NCBI RefSeq assembly: GCF_021130785.1 | Contig: NC_060209.1 | Span: 23,684,001 to 23,748,000, forward strand | Length of the DNA stretch: 64,000 bases | DNA from: Homalodisca vitripennis | Taxonomy: Eukaryota; Arthropoda; Insecta; Hemiptera; Cicadellidae | Reading direction: 5' to 3' | Part shown: one piece after another, positions 1-16,769 of the stretch | Layout: the number at the start of each line of letters is the position of its first letter | Numbering within the stretch: position 1 is the first letter of the stretch | Position numbers and translations under genes: made by a program | The notes under the pieces: model-generated | The model's input: only the letters and a program-made list of their open reading frames with translations | Database searches by the model: none | What the model was told of the DNA's origin: nothing

Positions 1-932
1 TTAAAATACTTGTTACCTATATATTGTTACTGTATTAACAATAGACACTTTATGTTCTTCCATCACGTTTATATTCCTGTTTTTAAGTTTTAATATGATC
101 TACTTTACCTACCGATGGACCTTTCTGTAATTGTAGATATATTTATACATAATTCCTATAACGTTCTATCTGCCTTTACACCTAAGGTATAACTGATGCA
201 AAGTGTAAGTTGTCCTTAACATTTGACAATATATTTATTGAAATATTATATAATCAATATCACATAAAAACATGTGATTCTGATATAATTATCTTCGGAA
301 AAACTTGAAGTTTTTATATTTACATTACAGGCTTACAGTTAATAAATATGGAAAAGGGGAGAGGCGAGAACCTTAAATCTATTGAGCTAATGTTGAAGTC
401 CGATCCAGCTTAGCGAATAGTGAACGAAAAATGCAGTGGAATCACTGCAATAATGGAGTAATAATCGAATCACATCATATACAAATTTATTTAAAGGACA
501 AATCCAAATTAATAATTAAAAATAAACAATCTTTTTAGAATGCTCTAGTGGTCAAATATACTAGTTAGAGTCAAAGGCATTCCGAACATCGCAGAGACAC
601 GGCTGTCTAGAGACTGAATAAATAATGATCAGAGAGAGTGCTACTCATTATAAGATGACCTGGGTTGGTGGTATTTATGTAACAAAGTACAGAAGAACTC
701 AGAATGCTGAGTTGAAAGGGCTACAGCTCTGTGATGAATATTTGCGTTATTTTACATTACAATGGCTTTACTTCTTACGTCTTAACAAACGGGACATACT
801 GTTTGATAATCGTGAAATCAAAATAATGATTATAATATGGAGATAATACATTTATGACAAAATTAGAAAGGAATAATACACGGAGCGGTTAATATGAATA
901 ATACTGAACCATTTTAACTAACTTAATCCAAG
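1..932. other. AT-rich left flank, no gene seen
   Basis: No splice-supported or homologous coding region is visible. Short open frames, such as the one at 625-846, have no recognisable domain and look like chance. No tandem repeat or inverted repeat stands out before the target duplication at 933. Confidence 0.6.
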
Positions 933-944
933 TAGAAAAGGATA
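933..944 (+). repeat. Left target-site duplication of PLE insertion
   Basis: The 12-mer tagaaaaggata occurs here and again at 1859-1870, immediately flanking the inverted PLE structure. This is read as the duplicated target of one integration event. Confidence 0.75.
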
Positions 945-1034
945 TTGTAGACTCTTGGAGCAATTGGAAATTCTTTAAATATTATTAAACATTAATAAAA
1001 ACACTACTTTTCCAAATTGTTTATTATTTCGGGC

Positions 1035-1067
1035 GAGGCCTTTCAAAACCAAAGGTTTCATCTTCAG
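1035..1067 (-). ncRNA. Hammerhead-like motif in PLE tail (minus arm)
   Basis: On the minus strand the 33-nt segment reads CTGAAGA, a short helix-forming stretch with AAACC and GGTTT arms, GAAA, then GGCC and TC. This is the order of a type I hammerhead core with a very short helix III. Hammerheads are described in PLE tails. The stem II closing pair is poor here, so activity is doubtful. Confidence 0.35.
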
Positions 1068-1181
1068 GCAACTCCACAAATAAATATTTACATATTGTTT
1101 GTTAAAATTAATATTAAATTAACATATGGTGTAAAATGTAAATACAAAAATTTTGGAAATATTTCAGCCAGTATGAAAAAA

Positions 1182-1490
1182 TTATATTTGACTAGAGTTT
1201 AATTTTTGAATAAATTCAGAAGAAAGAAGATTGGAATTTTCAATAGGGCCCTCTTCATTGTTCATGAGTTTTTCTTTACTTCTGTTTATGTATAGTGTTT
1301 CCCAAGCATTCAAGTTCATTGGTTTTGTTATTTCTTTTATTAATTTTAGATTTGTAATTGATGTTCTGTGTCCTGATTCAATGCAGTGCTTGGCTACAGC
1401 AGATTTGTCAACTCTTCCATATTTTGTGTGTGATAAATGCTCTTTAAATCGTGTTTTTATTGTTCTTTTTGTTTGTCCAATATAATCTAA
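1182..1490 (-). pseudogene. GIY-YIG endonuclease C-terminal fragment of a PLE
   Basis: The minus-strand frame starts inside the GIY-YIG domain with DYIGQTKRTIKTRFKEHL. It then shows the KSAVAKHCIESGH stretch and an AWETLYI segment, whose Glu sits where the family's metal-binding Glu is expected. This order (YIG, Arg in TRFKEH, HxxxxGH, Glu before LYI) is typical of the endonuclease that follows reverse transcriptase in Penelope-like elements. The first half of the domain and the whole reverse transcriptase are missing, so this is a dead fragment. An open frame continues upstream to 1541, but those residues come from antisense of the other arm. Confidence 0.8.
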
Positions 1491-1654
1491 AATTAATAAA
1501 AGAAATAACAAAACCAATGAACTTGAATGCTTGGGAAACACTATACATAAACAGAAGTAAAGAAAAACTCATGAACAATGAAGAGGGCCCTATTGAAAAT
1601 TCCAATCTTCTTTCTTCTGAATTTATTCAAAAATTAAACTCTAGTCAAATATAA
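1484..1654 (+). pseudogene. Second, shorter PLE endonuclease C-terminus
   Basis: The plus-strand arm encodes the same C-terminal residues as the minus-strand copy, from NLKLIKEITKPMNL to the stop codon at 1652-1654. It is truncated downstream of the YIG motif and cannot encode a nuclease. The near identity of the two arms fits simultaneous origin. Confidence 0.75.
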
Positions 1655-1769
1655 TTTTTTCATACTGGCTGAAATATTTTCCAAAATTTTTGTATTTACA
1701 TTTTACACCATATGTTAATTTAATATTAATTTTAACAAACAATATGTAAATATTTATTTGTGGAGTTGC

Positions 1770-1802
1770 CTGAAGATGAAACCTTTGGTTTTGAAAGGCC
1801 TC
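1770..1802 (+). ncRNA. Hammerhead-like motif in PLE tail (plus arm)
   Basis: Identical motif in the second PLE arm. The nucleotides either side of the core (C before CTGA, G after the predicted cleavage C) can pair, but only about two base pairs of helix I are evident. Confidence 0.35.
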
Positions 1803-1858
1803 GCCCGAAATAATAAACAATTTGGAAAGTAGTGTTTTTATTAATGTTTAATAATATT

Positions 1859-1870
1859 TAGAAAAGGATA
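1859..1870 (+). repeat. Right target-site duplication of PLE insertion
   Basis: Exact second copy of the 12-mer at 933-944. It directly abuts the end of the plus-strand PLE tail. Confidence 0.75.
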
Positions 1871-7807
<5,937 letters not shown>

Positions 7808-7867
<60 letters not shown>

Positions 7868-7869
7868 AT
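7808..7869 (+). repeat. (TA)n followed by (TG)n microsatellite
   Basis: About 24 TA repeats pass directly into seven TG repeats. The compound tract is followed within a few bases by a hairpin. Confidence 0.95.
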
Positions 7870-7873
7870 ATCT

Positions 7874-7910
7874 TTAGTTTTTTCATGAATATAAATTCAT
7901 GAAAAACTAA
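7874..7910. repeat. AT-rich inverted repeat
   Basis: Arms TTAGTTTTTTCATGAAT and ATTCATGAAAAACTAA flank a 4-nt spacer, with one length difference in the T run. It could extrude as a cruciform next to the TA tract. Confidence 0.8.
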
Positions 7911-9242
7911 AACTACTTCCCCTACTGCACAAAACCAGCATGTATTTTCAGATTCTAACATTATAAACAGCAGAATGAGCCACTGAGTAAGTTTCTGTCA
8001 AAAAGAGCAATTAACTCATAGTTTATTCTTTCCCTTTTGTTTTGTCCAAGTGTTTTAAGTTGTTACTTAGTCGTGTTTCATTGCTTTCACATAATATGTG
8101 GAATTTAATCCTGATTTAGGAATTTGATTGTTAATTTTGACTTAATGTTAAAAGGGTGTTATACAATCTGGCCTGTTATTAAGTTCCTTTTTATGCATGT
8201 CCACTGATTTTTTCACATACTACTGAACCGATTTATATGAAACTTTTTGCTACCTTTTTTTAAAAAAAGAAGGCTGGCCCAGACTGTCCCTCTTCAGTTC
8301 ATTATGGATTAGACAGTATTCTGACCAGTAAATATCTTTGTGAGTTTTACATATAAAACCATACGGAAAAGTCAGAAAGGCGATTTTTGGAGATGCGATT
8401 TTCTAAAAATTACTACGACTTGTTTGAGAAGTACTAGGAAACATATATTTTCGTGTTAGGCTTTTGAATGACGTCTATATTAGAGGAAATACATAAAACC
8501 CGTCTTGAAGTAACAGGGCAGGATTTATTGCGGAGTTTGATCGCAAATTACTATAATTTAATTCGCTGTAGGAAGTCTCCTAGTCTATGCAAGGTTTCCA
8601 GAAAACGCTCCTGTAGGAGTACTTTGAAACATGTTTGTGTAGGAATACTTTGTGTAAAGGTCCGGATTGAGTTTAGAGATTGGAATTTCCCCAATAATTT
8701 ATAGCACATCATGTTTGCTGTGGGAAGATTCTTATTCTACATTAGGGTTCCAGATAATGCTCCTTTAGAAGTCTTCCATTTAAACATGACATGGAGTAAC
8801 AAGACGGATTAAGATGCCGATATATAGTGTTCTTCTAATGACCATAACTTATTTCACAGATGACAGGGAATCTATCATTAGTGTAAAGATGTTTCGAGAC
8901 TCCTTCCTGTTAGAGACGGTGTGGAATTCCGGTTGGAGCAATGAATGCTCATCAATGAATGCTCGGAACGAAAAATAACGTTAAGCAGACTTTGGGAAAA
9001 TGAATACATATACAGGTAAATAAGATTAACGAGAATCCTAACACAATAATCAATTGTCAGACGTGGTCTTGTTGTTCCAATATTTCACGTTTGACAGTAT
9101 CATCAAAGCCAGGATCATCGGAGCCCGTGGTCTAGCAATTATTATACTGATGGGATAACGGTACCGGTATATCAGCTGACCGCATACACCACAGACCAAT
9201 CAGCGGCGTCCTGCGATGAAACAGGGGCGATTGTGAATTACT
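7911..9242. other. Unannotated region with possible old transposon remnant
   Basis: At about 8,180-8,290 a line of sequence (actactgaaccgatttatat and following) resembles phrases common in insect non-autonomous transposons, but no ends or target duplication could be defined. Two similar stretches at about 8,590-8,630 and 8,745-8,790 form a weak direct repeat. A GC-richer patch with a CCAAT motif lies at about 9,180-9,230. The open frame at 8468-8704 matches no family I recognise. Confidence 0.4.
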
Positions 9243-10410
9243 CCCTTTGTCTCCGCAATATCCCACAAATCACTCATTAGTCGGACAGTTTGTCGCCACC
9301 GTCCTGCCTGCTACACTGTTTGATTGGCTGTTTGACTTCCTAAGAGAATCGTGACATTCTCACCACATCCTCAGTGTGTACATTTACATTGTCACTGGTA
9401 ACAGGTAATATCCACAAAACAGTCGGACGTTTGTCGCCCACGTCCTGGCTGCTACACTGTTTGATTGGCTGTTTGACTTTGTAAGAGAGTCGTGACATAT
9501 TCTCACCACATCCTCAGTGTGTACATTTACATTGTCACTGGTAACAGGCAATATTCACAAATCAGTCGGACGTTTGGCGCCACCGTCCTGACTGCTACAC
9601 TGTTTGATTAGATGTTTGACTTTGTAATTGAGTCGTGACATATTCTCACTACATCCTCAGTGTGTACATTTACATTGTCACTGGTAACATTGAATATCCC
9701 ACAAATCAGTCGGACGTTTGGCGCCACCGTCCTGACTGCTACACTGTTTGATTAGATGTTTGACTTTGTAACTGAGTCGTGACATATTCTCACCACATCC
9801 TCAGTGTGCACATTTACATTGTCACTGGTAACAGGCAATATTCACAAATCAGTCGGACGTTTGTCGCCCCCGTCCTAGCTGCTACACTGTTTGATTAGAT
9901 GTTTGACTTTGTAACTGAGTCGTGACATATTCTCACCACATCCTCAGTGTGTACATTTACATTGTCACTGGTAACAGGCAATATCCACAAATCAGTCGGA
10001 CGTTTGGCGCCACCGTCCTGACTGCTACACTGTTTGATTAGATGTTTGACTTTGTAACTGAGTCGTGACATATTCTCACCACATCCTCAGTGTGTACATT
10101 TACATTGTCACTGGTAACAGGCAATATTCACAAATCAGTCGAAGAGTTTGGCGCCACCGTCCTGACTGCTACACTGTTTGATTAGATGTTTGACTTTGTA
10201 ACTGAGTCGTGACATATTCTCACCACATCCTCAGTGTGTACATTTACATTGTCACTGGTAACAGGCAATATCCCACAAATCAGTCGGAGAGTTTGGCGCC
10301 ACTGTCCTGACTGCTACACTGTTTGATTAGATGTTTGACTTTCTAACTGAGTCGTGACATATTCTCACTACATCCTCAGTGTGTACATTTACATTGTCAC
10401 TGGTAACAGA
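9243..10410 (+). repeat. Satellite of ~143-bp units, about eight copies
   Basis: The marker cagtgtgtacatttacattg recurs at 9372, 9515, 9658, 9802 (one base changed), 9945, 10088, 10232 and 10377, giving spacings of 143-145 bp. Units are highly similar and noticeably richer in GC than the flanks. The first two carry tgattggctg where later ones carry tgattagatg, so the left-edge units form a subfamily. No coding frame runs through it. Confidence 0.95.
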
Positions 10411-12649
10411 TATTATCAGTAACGAATTAATGTTAGAAATATATTATTTTATTATATTACATCAGTACTTATTATCACTTATTATTACTCAAGTTAATTT
10501 CAGGTTCTCATTATTTTTTTTAATTGCGGAGTAACGATTTTTATATGAATCATGGGTTAGGTTGTTTACTTATCATCTTACAATATTTTGTCAGTGTGAG
10601 TTTATATATTTATACTGGTCTTTAATACGATTTGTTTTACAAGTCTGGAGCAAACATTGCTCTGTGAGGTTCAGAATTCGTGGAATAAACCATTTTATGG
10701 AAACTGCTGATTTAAAAGGTTTTAAACAGTATGATACTTTAATTTCACAACTTTTTATTTTATTTCTGATAGTATTAAAACATATTTTCGCACATTATTG
10801 ATAATATTTATTTATCTCGGAAAATTATTCATTATTTATATTTGTATATCTGTTAGATGTCTTTATAACCACAAATCGTACAGTAATGGTAATCAGGGCC
10901 TAGAAAAAGTACATACAGTAGTTACACTATTACCACAAATAAAAATAGTGAATAACTCACTACAGCCTATAAATAAAGCTCTAGTATTATTTATTGCAAG
11001 TTACGGAACAATGTGCAGCTAGTCTCACAATTCTAAACTAGTAGAAAATGCCAACGGCTGCTGGGCCATGTTTGTTTTAATTTGTTAATAAACTTGTGTA
11101 TTCACCTTGATTATTCAGTTTGCTGAGACGTGATGAAGAGGGCAGATTTCAGTCCTTGACACTTAGTGTTTAAGTTTTATAACGCATCACAAATCCAAAT
11201 GTTTGAAATGGCTTATCTAGAAGAAGATGTGAAGTAGAATCGCATGTTTAATCATATTCTTCTTTTTATTACCTTTAATAGTGATTCTATTTATATTTAT
11301 AATTGTTTAATTATCGTTTGAAGGATGGAAAAATTTAATTAAATTCATTCTAACTGCTGCAGTGCAATCATCACGTGTTTGACAGTACGCATTCCCGCCG
11401 CCCTCAGCCATGTTATTGTTTGTAGAGTAAACCCCCATTGTTCCGGCTGTCTCGTTTGCTATCAGTTTGCTCCCACTCCAACAATCATCCACCGCAGTAG
11501 ACCTAGCCCATCGTTTCACCCTTGCATCCCAATTTCTCAACATTTGCTCTTAGTGATGTGCCGATCCTGGAATCCACGGGATTGCTCAGATATAAGTGAC
11601 ATGATGGTTTTTGCTGTACCAAGCCTAGGGTCAACTGCAAGATATTTTAAACAAACTCAAGTATGGTAGTAGAAATACCTAAGACCGGAATAAACTAAAA
11701 CTCATATAGGTATGCACTTTCTGACCAAAGTAGGCTACTAGACTTAAGTACTTGTATATATTCTTGATCCGGGCATCAATGCAAAATCAACTTTCGTTGC
11801 AAAATGACATACAATTATTCATTACACTATTAGTGTGTTAACTGACAAGCTAAGAACCTTAGAATTTTTCCACGATGGCCTAAAATAGTTTTTGTACACA
11901 ATTTGTATTGGAATCATGAAGTAGTGGAGTGAAATTCTATTTATCTAACGGTACTTTATGAATCTGTTAATTCTTTAACTGGAGGGTTCGAAAACACTGC
12001 TCTTTAGGCTGAAATATACAAAGAATAAGAAAGACAATTGGAAGATGCATCTAATTTTATTCGCAGTAAGAAATGTTTCCACTATAAATAATAGCTCAAA
12101 TAATAATTCATTGTTCATAATAACAGTTACTTCCCCGCTTCCGATATTACTTCTCTATCACTTCAATTAAGACCCTGTAGTTGTAACCCAATGCCTGGAC
12201 AATTAGGTAGGCCTATACACAATATTTCTGTGTGACTTAAGAACAGTGCGCTTCATATCATAGAGATGCTGGACTCAGTGGTATACAGAAAGTTCATTTT
12301 GAAAACTTCAAACTCGTATTATAAGACATAGCCAAAGTATCAAGTAAACGGGAGTGTATATTACTAATTTGGGGAACAAAAACACAATATTTTCAAAATA
12401 GGGGTGCTCACCCCATGCCCCTCCGTACCCACAGTCAAAATTTTGAAATGGCAACTAATACCTTGTGACACCTCAAATTGAAGCTAACATAAAAATGCTG
12501 TTTTTAGGTTTAAAAAATTGCAATCGGCCAAGCCGTTTGGTGTCAGGTGCCAATAACGTATTTTTTATAAAACTCCCTTGTTGAGGCTAGCAAGAACCTG
12601 ATTTATACTTACTGAAATATTTTAAGATTGTTGCCAATATATGTACCGT
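10411..12649. other. Unique AT-rich spacer before the long tandem array
   Basis: No gene was recognised. Two overlapping frames on opposite strands at 11,307-11,669 share a GC-richer stretch and match no family I know. The minus strand at 11,434-11,480 weakly resembles part of module A of the array. At about 12,380-12,560 there is a further GC-richer piece of unknown origin. Confidence 0.45.
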
Positions 12650-13284
12650 AAAGCACTCATTTACCCTTAGTAATTTCATCCACATCACAATTAGTTACAT
12701 ATCTGTATTCATTTTAACATTAAAATTCTTATTTATATACATTAATTATTGAAAAATAAAACAAACACGACTTTCAACAATGAATTGTTTAAAAAAATAA
12801 GTTAAGTAAAGGAAAAACATAATATATAGAAAATATCTCATTTATGAAAATTACAGACACCATTCTTAATATATTCCAAATAAAAAATCAGAAAAATAAG
12901 ACCGCTCAAATTAAAAAAAAAAAAAAATTAAATGTAAAAAACTTTTCATATTACTACTGTTTATTAAAATACAAATTTAATATATATATTTAAAAACAAA
13001 TAGATGGAATGTGTATTTCATAAAAAAATGTTTTAAATCATAGAGGCGGCTTTTTGTAATTGCTGTAAAAGTAGCTCTAAATTAGGAATTTAAATATACT
13101 TACACATTTTTACTGCTTTATTTTACTTATTACTAATATGCATCTCCTGTTCCATAATTAAAAATGACAGACATACAAAACATCTACATTTCTTACATTA
13201 AATTTAGCAGTAGTAGCAACATTTTTACTTTTTGTATTAGAATTCGAAACGGTTACAAACTACTTTATAAGTATAAGTCTAGAT

Positions 13285-13512
13285 TTGTCTAATATTAGTA
13301 CATGCCGGTCGTTTTGTTTGCAGTTAAAAGGCATTGGTCCAACCCAAGCTTTTGGTGCATTATCACATGGGTGGAAACAAACAAAAAACCAAAGTACAGC
13401 TATTGTTTACGCTCGAACAATTCCAGAACCACTTTCAGTGATCTTAAAAAACGCCTACATTCCGTACAAATTAGTTACAACCAGAACTGATAGTAATGGG
13501 GAAACTGTTTAA
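13285..13512 (+). other. Open block upstream of the H frame
   Basis: The segment with gcattggtccaaccc, tatcacatgggtgg and attccagaaccactttcag is conserved at about 29,690-29,850, 46,065-46,220 and 56,815-56,970. Two overlapping frames are open in unit 1 only. In other units both are broken by small indels, so coding is unlikely. Confidence 0.4.
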
Positions 13513-13550
13513 ACCCACCGTTAAGACACTGGAGCGTTCAGAATGCAATA

Positions 13551-13746
13551 ATGAACTCTCCTGAAATCCACTGAAAGTTTTCACTAGGAGTATTGACCTG
13601 GCCTTTATTAACGGATCATCGGTGCAGACCAAACTATAATAATAATTGGAAGATTAATTAAATATTTTAACAGCCTATTGAAAGTTTGTAATTATTTGAT
13701 ATTAGCGTTGATTGTAATGATGATAAAATTATACTTTTATATCTAA
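13551..13746 (+). pseudogene. Frameshifted copy of the 64-codon H frame
   Basis: Aligns with the open frame at 29,908-30,102 but has lost one A after MNSPE, so a stop follows within a few codons. Several other substitutions are present. Confidence 0.6.
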
Positions 13747-13770
13747 TGAAAATGTATTTGTTTGACCTTT

Positions 13771-14484
13771 AATCTACGCCATTTTAAGCTCAAGTATAAA
13801 AATCATGTTAAGGCGAGGTAAAAGTACGATACAACAACGATGCAAAATACCTTCTCTGACGTTACATTAAAAGTGGTTATGGCTTTAGCTAAATATCAGA
13901 TGTAATTTGACTTTACTTAGATTTATATTTTAGTTAATGATTTTTTTGTCATCGTTGTTAATCCTCAAGACTAATAACAACAATTTTAATTAATGATTAG
14001 ATAAATATTGTGCATCATCGTCGAAATTGATGTTTCCATGCATACAAGTGAAGTCTCTGTGTGACTGTCCAGTAACTTTACTTTTTTAATCTACGCCATT
14101 TTAAGTGCAAGTATAAGGATTCATATAAAGGCAGTTAAATATGTACGCTACAAAATTTATTGCAAAGTAGCTTCTCTGACATTAAATGTAATGTTTTAAT
14201 GAAAAACTCACGGATATAACTAAATATAAGATGTTATTTGCTTTACTCAGCTTGATATTTTATTTTACGGTTTTTTTGTCATCATTATTACCCATAAGAC
14301 TAATAAGAACAAATTTCACTAACGATAAGTGAATGTTTGAGCACCATCGTCAAAATCGATATTTACCATACATAGAAATGAAATCTAATAATATAAGTTT
14401 CAAATTTATTTCTTAGATCGTTCTCGAAATGTACATGGAAACAGACAGATACTTTTTTCTGGGGTCTGTTCAGTAACTTTACTT
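13771..14484 (+). repeat. Direct duplication inside unit 1
   Basis: The phrase aatctacgccattttaag starts at 13,771 and again at 14,088. Both blocks end with a ccagtaactttact-type phrase (14,072 and 14,470). Other units have a single copy. Confidence 0.75.
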
Positions 14485-14587
14485 AAATTACGTACTACAT
14501 AAATTCGTTACGAACGTAAAAGGAAGTTTCTGAAAAACTTAATAGTTACAGTAGAAGAGAAAAGGAAAATTCTAAACAAAACATCCC

Positions 14588-14661
14588 TTCCGGCTCAGTC
14601 GGAAAAAGAGATTTCATATGCGATCGTCATCTCTAAATGTCAGACCGAAGATGCATTATAG
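14588..14661 (+). repeat. Module G, hairpin-containing conserved block
   Basis: About 70 bp present in all six units: 14,588, 22,988, 30,528, 39,128, 46,887 and 57,647. It opens with an inverted repeat (TCCGAC gca GTCGGA in units 3, 5 and 6; TTCCG...CGGAA in unit 1), decayed in units 2 and 4. It ends with atgtcagaccgaagatgc or a close variant. The middle holds a second possible stem (AGAGAT...ATCTCT) in units 1, 2 and 4. Its role is unknown. Confidence 0.7.
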
Positions 14662-14899
14662 TCCAGATTTTAAATTAACAAGCCACTATGGGACTATAAT
14701 TAATTCTTAACATTGCCCCGTTAATACATCATTTGAACCATACATAAAGTACATAATATTAAGACTTGGAAAGGCAGAAAACTCATCCAAGCTATGTCTA
14801 AGTACTGTCTTTCCATCAACTATTTTTGCTAGTTTAGGAAATATCTTGGTAGGTTAAGTTGCATAAGACCATACGTACACATATAAATGTTTCCATAGG

Positions 14900-15430
14900 T
14901 ATTAACGTATATACTGTAAAACGAAAGAAACTTCTATTTATTCTACACGCTTTTGTAAAATTATTTTTTTATAATAAATGCATATGAACAATGCACTTTA
15001 TATAATATGACAGCAAAAATCAAACTGGTAGGGATTTGCAATATAAATATAATAACACAATTGGTAAGTATTAACTATTCAATAAAATAAATGTATAAAA
15101 TCAGGCAACATAAAAAAAATTACTTACATTAATATAATTATATTTAACGGTAAGACATGAGCAACTTTTGTAGACATGTTATATTATGTAACTATACTCA
15201 TTTCCATTAGTAATAAAAGTTTAGACTGAAAAACGAAAGAAACTTCTATTTATTCTACATGGTGTTGTAAAATTAAATTAAATGCATGTAAAAATGCATT
15301 TAATCTCATATCGCTGTAAACAGTAAACTGTTTGCAATATAAATATAATAGAACCATTCTATTATCCATTCATGTATTATCTATTCAATACCAAAAATGT
15401 TTAAAATCAGGAAACATCAAAAAATTTAAT
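14900..15430 (+). repeat. Second direct duplication inside unit 1
   Basis: The phrase acgaaagaaacttctattta occurs at about 14,921 and 15,233, each followed by similar text ending in an aaaatcagg.aacat phrase. Units 2 and 4 have one copy (about 23,300 and 39,440). Confidence 0.7.
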
Positions 15431-15548
15431 ACTAAAAAATACTTTTTTGAATAATACCTTTCCGCATTTTAGACAGCTAGAAATTTCTAAAATGTACAAA
15501 ATGTACTAATGAAAAAAGGATTACATACAAGAGAAAAGAACTCGCTAG

Positions 15549-15730
15549 TTACGTGTAAAATGGTAAAAATCACGGCATCCAATCTCACCCCCATCCTGTG
15601 ATTAGAAGGGCGATTGGTGAGTGGACACAGGCTGATTGCGAACGAGACCCTTTACAGAACAAAGAGGACCTCCGCACTGGATCATTGTGCTAATTTATCA
15701 CACTTTGTTTCGAGTTTTCTTGTCTGGTTC
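15549..15730 (+). repeat. Module A, conserved block with paired CCAAT motifs
   Basis: Nearly identical at 15,549, 23,616, 32,457, 39,757 and 48,841; lost in unit 6. It is GC-richer than its surroundings and carries CCAATC and GATTGG in opposite orientation about 30 bp apart. One plus frame containing SGHRLIANETLYRTK is open in units 1, 2, 4 and 5 and frameshifted by one lost base in unit 3. It could be an old exon or a promoter-like element; neither is shown. Confidence 0.55.
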
Positions 15731-16655
15731 AATAACATTGAGCAAAATAATATATGGGAAAGGGTAAACTAAGAAAATAATAACTGCTGACACAATTTGA
15801 GTGGGTAATAAGGTTTCTGATATTTATAATATTCTACGATTTTTCAATACTGTCTAATTTATATTCTAATGCATAGTAGAGAAGGAGAAAAAAGATTGTT
15901 ATATTTTTTTTAGAACTGAATGAAATTTTTATGTTTCCATCATCAGCAAATAGAGGTGGAGAAGGTGTAATTTAATATTACTCTTAAATTAGCTCAGAAA
16001 TAAAGGAACTTCCATGTAGGTTTTTCAAAGTTGGGCGTTTAGATTAAAATCCACTCATCCATTCCAATATGTGATACTTAAATATGAGGGAGATAAAATA
16101 TGGAACATTAATTGGGAACACAATATCTTTCGTTTAGTGCATTTGGAGCTTGAAACGTGAAAGGTAAAAAACGAAGCAAAAGATTGTTATTAAAATATAA
16201 GAGGAAATTAATAATGTACAGCATATTTTACGTCTGATTACTTTACACAGATAACCAGATTATATTAAAACAATTTCTCAGTAGAAGTTCGTTTTTCCTT
16301 TGATAACCTTTTATAAAGAGATACAAATATGGTAATATGTATTTTACAAAGTATATTATATTAGATAACAAAATGATTGCTTTTCCTACTTAACCAGATA
16401 AACGAGTGGAGATATATTTTACTGCTTTTTATTGGAAGTAATCCTAAAGGACATATTTAATATTCTTATTAGGTCTTATTTCATAACGTCATAGCATTAA
16501 ATGTGTCTAAAAGTCTTTTATAAACTTTGTCCAACAGATATAATTTATACTGTACGTTTTAAAGTTATTTTACGTATGGATCAACAATTTGTCTTTTTAA
16601 AGTTCATTATGTTTAGTAGGTAGTAATTTAGTTACATAATTAATTCAACACAGAG

Positions 16656-16769
16656 TTTCCATTATTTTGCAAAGTTATACGGTTACCACTCATGTAACTA
16701 ACGGAGCTAGAGGCTTGTTCACATAAAGACAGAAGCCATGTATGCATTGTAGAGACGGAGTATAATTGT
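16656..16769 (+). promoter_or_regulatory. Most conserved block of the array, function unknown
   Basis: This block contains aactaacggagctagaggct and cataaagacagaagccatgt. It is present in all six units (16,656; 24,727; 33,751; 40,870; 51,230; 61,355) and almost unchanged even in unit 6, whose neighbouring sequence is far more diverged. It always sits immediately before the 171-bp repeat. The regulatory label is an inference from conservation only. Confidence 0.35.

Larger units (their letters stand above)
945..1858. mobile_element. Head-to-head pair of truncated Penelope-like elements
   Basis: The insertion is a large inverted repeat. The block from about 976 to 1355 on the minus strand is repeated almost perfectly at about 1484-1858 on the plus strand. 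Both arms hold the last codons of a GIY-YIG endonuclease frame and the following 3' untranslated tail, so the 5'-truncated ends meet near 1485 and the two 3' tails point outward. The minus arm reaches further into the endonuclease domain (to about 1490) and has a tail about 30 bp longer (945-975). A single 12-bp duplication encloses the pair. Inverted truncated copies are known for PLEs. What is seen here is the inverted repeat, the protein motif and the target duplication; the integration mechanism is inferred. Confidence 0.8.

Noticed and set aside
8468..8704. 78-codon plus-strand frame
   Set aside because: No recognisable domain; it overlaps a weak direct repeat.
11307..11669. Opposed frames of 78 and 96 codons
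   Set aside because: They overlap on opposite strands, reflect a GC-richer patch, and neither has a recognisable domain.
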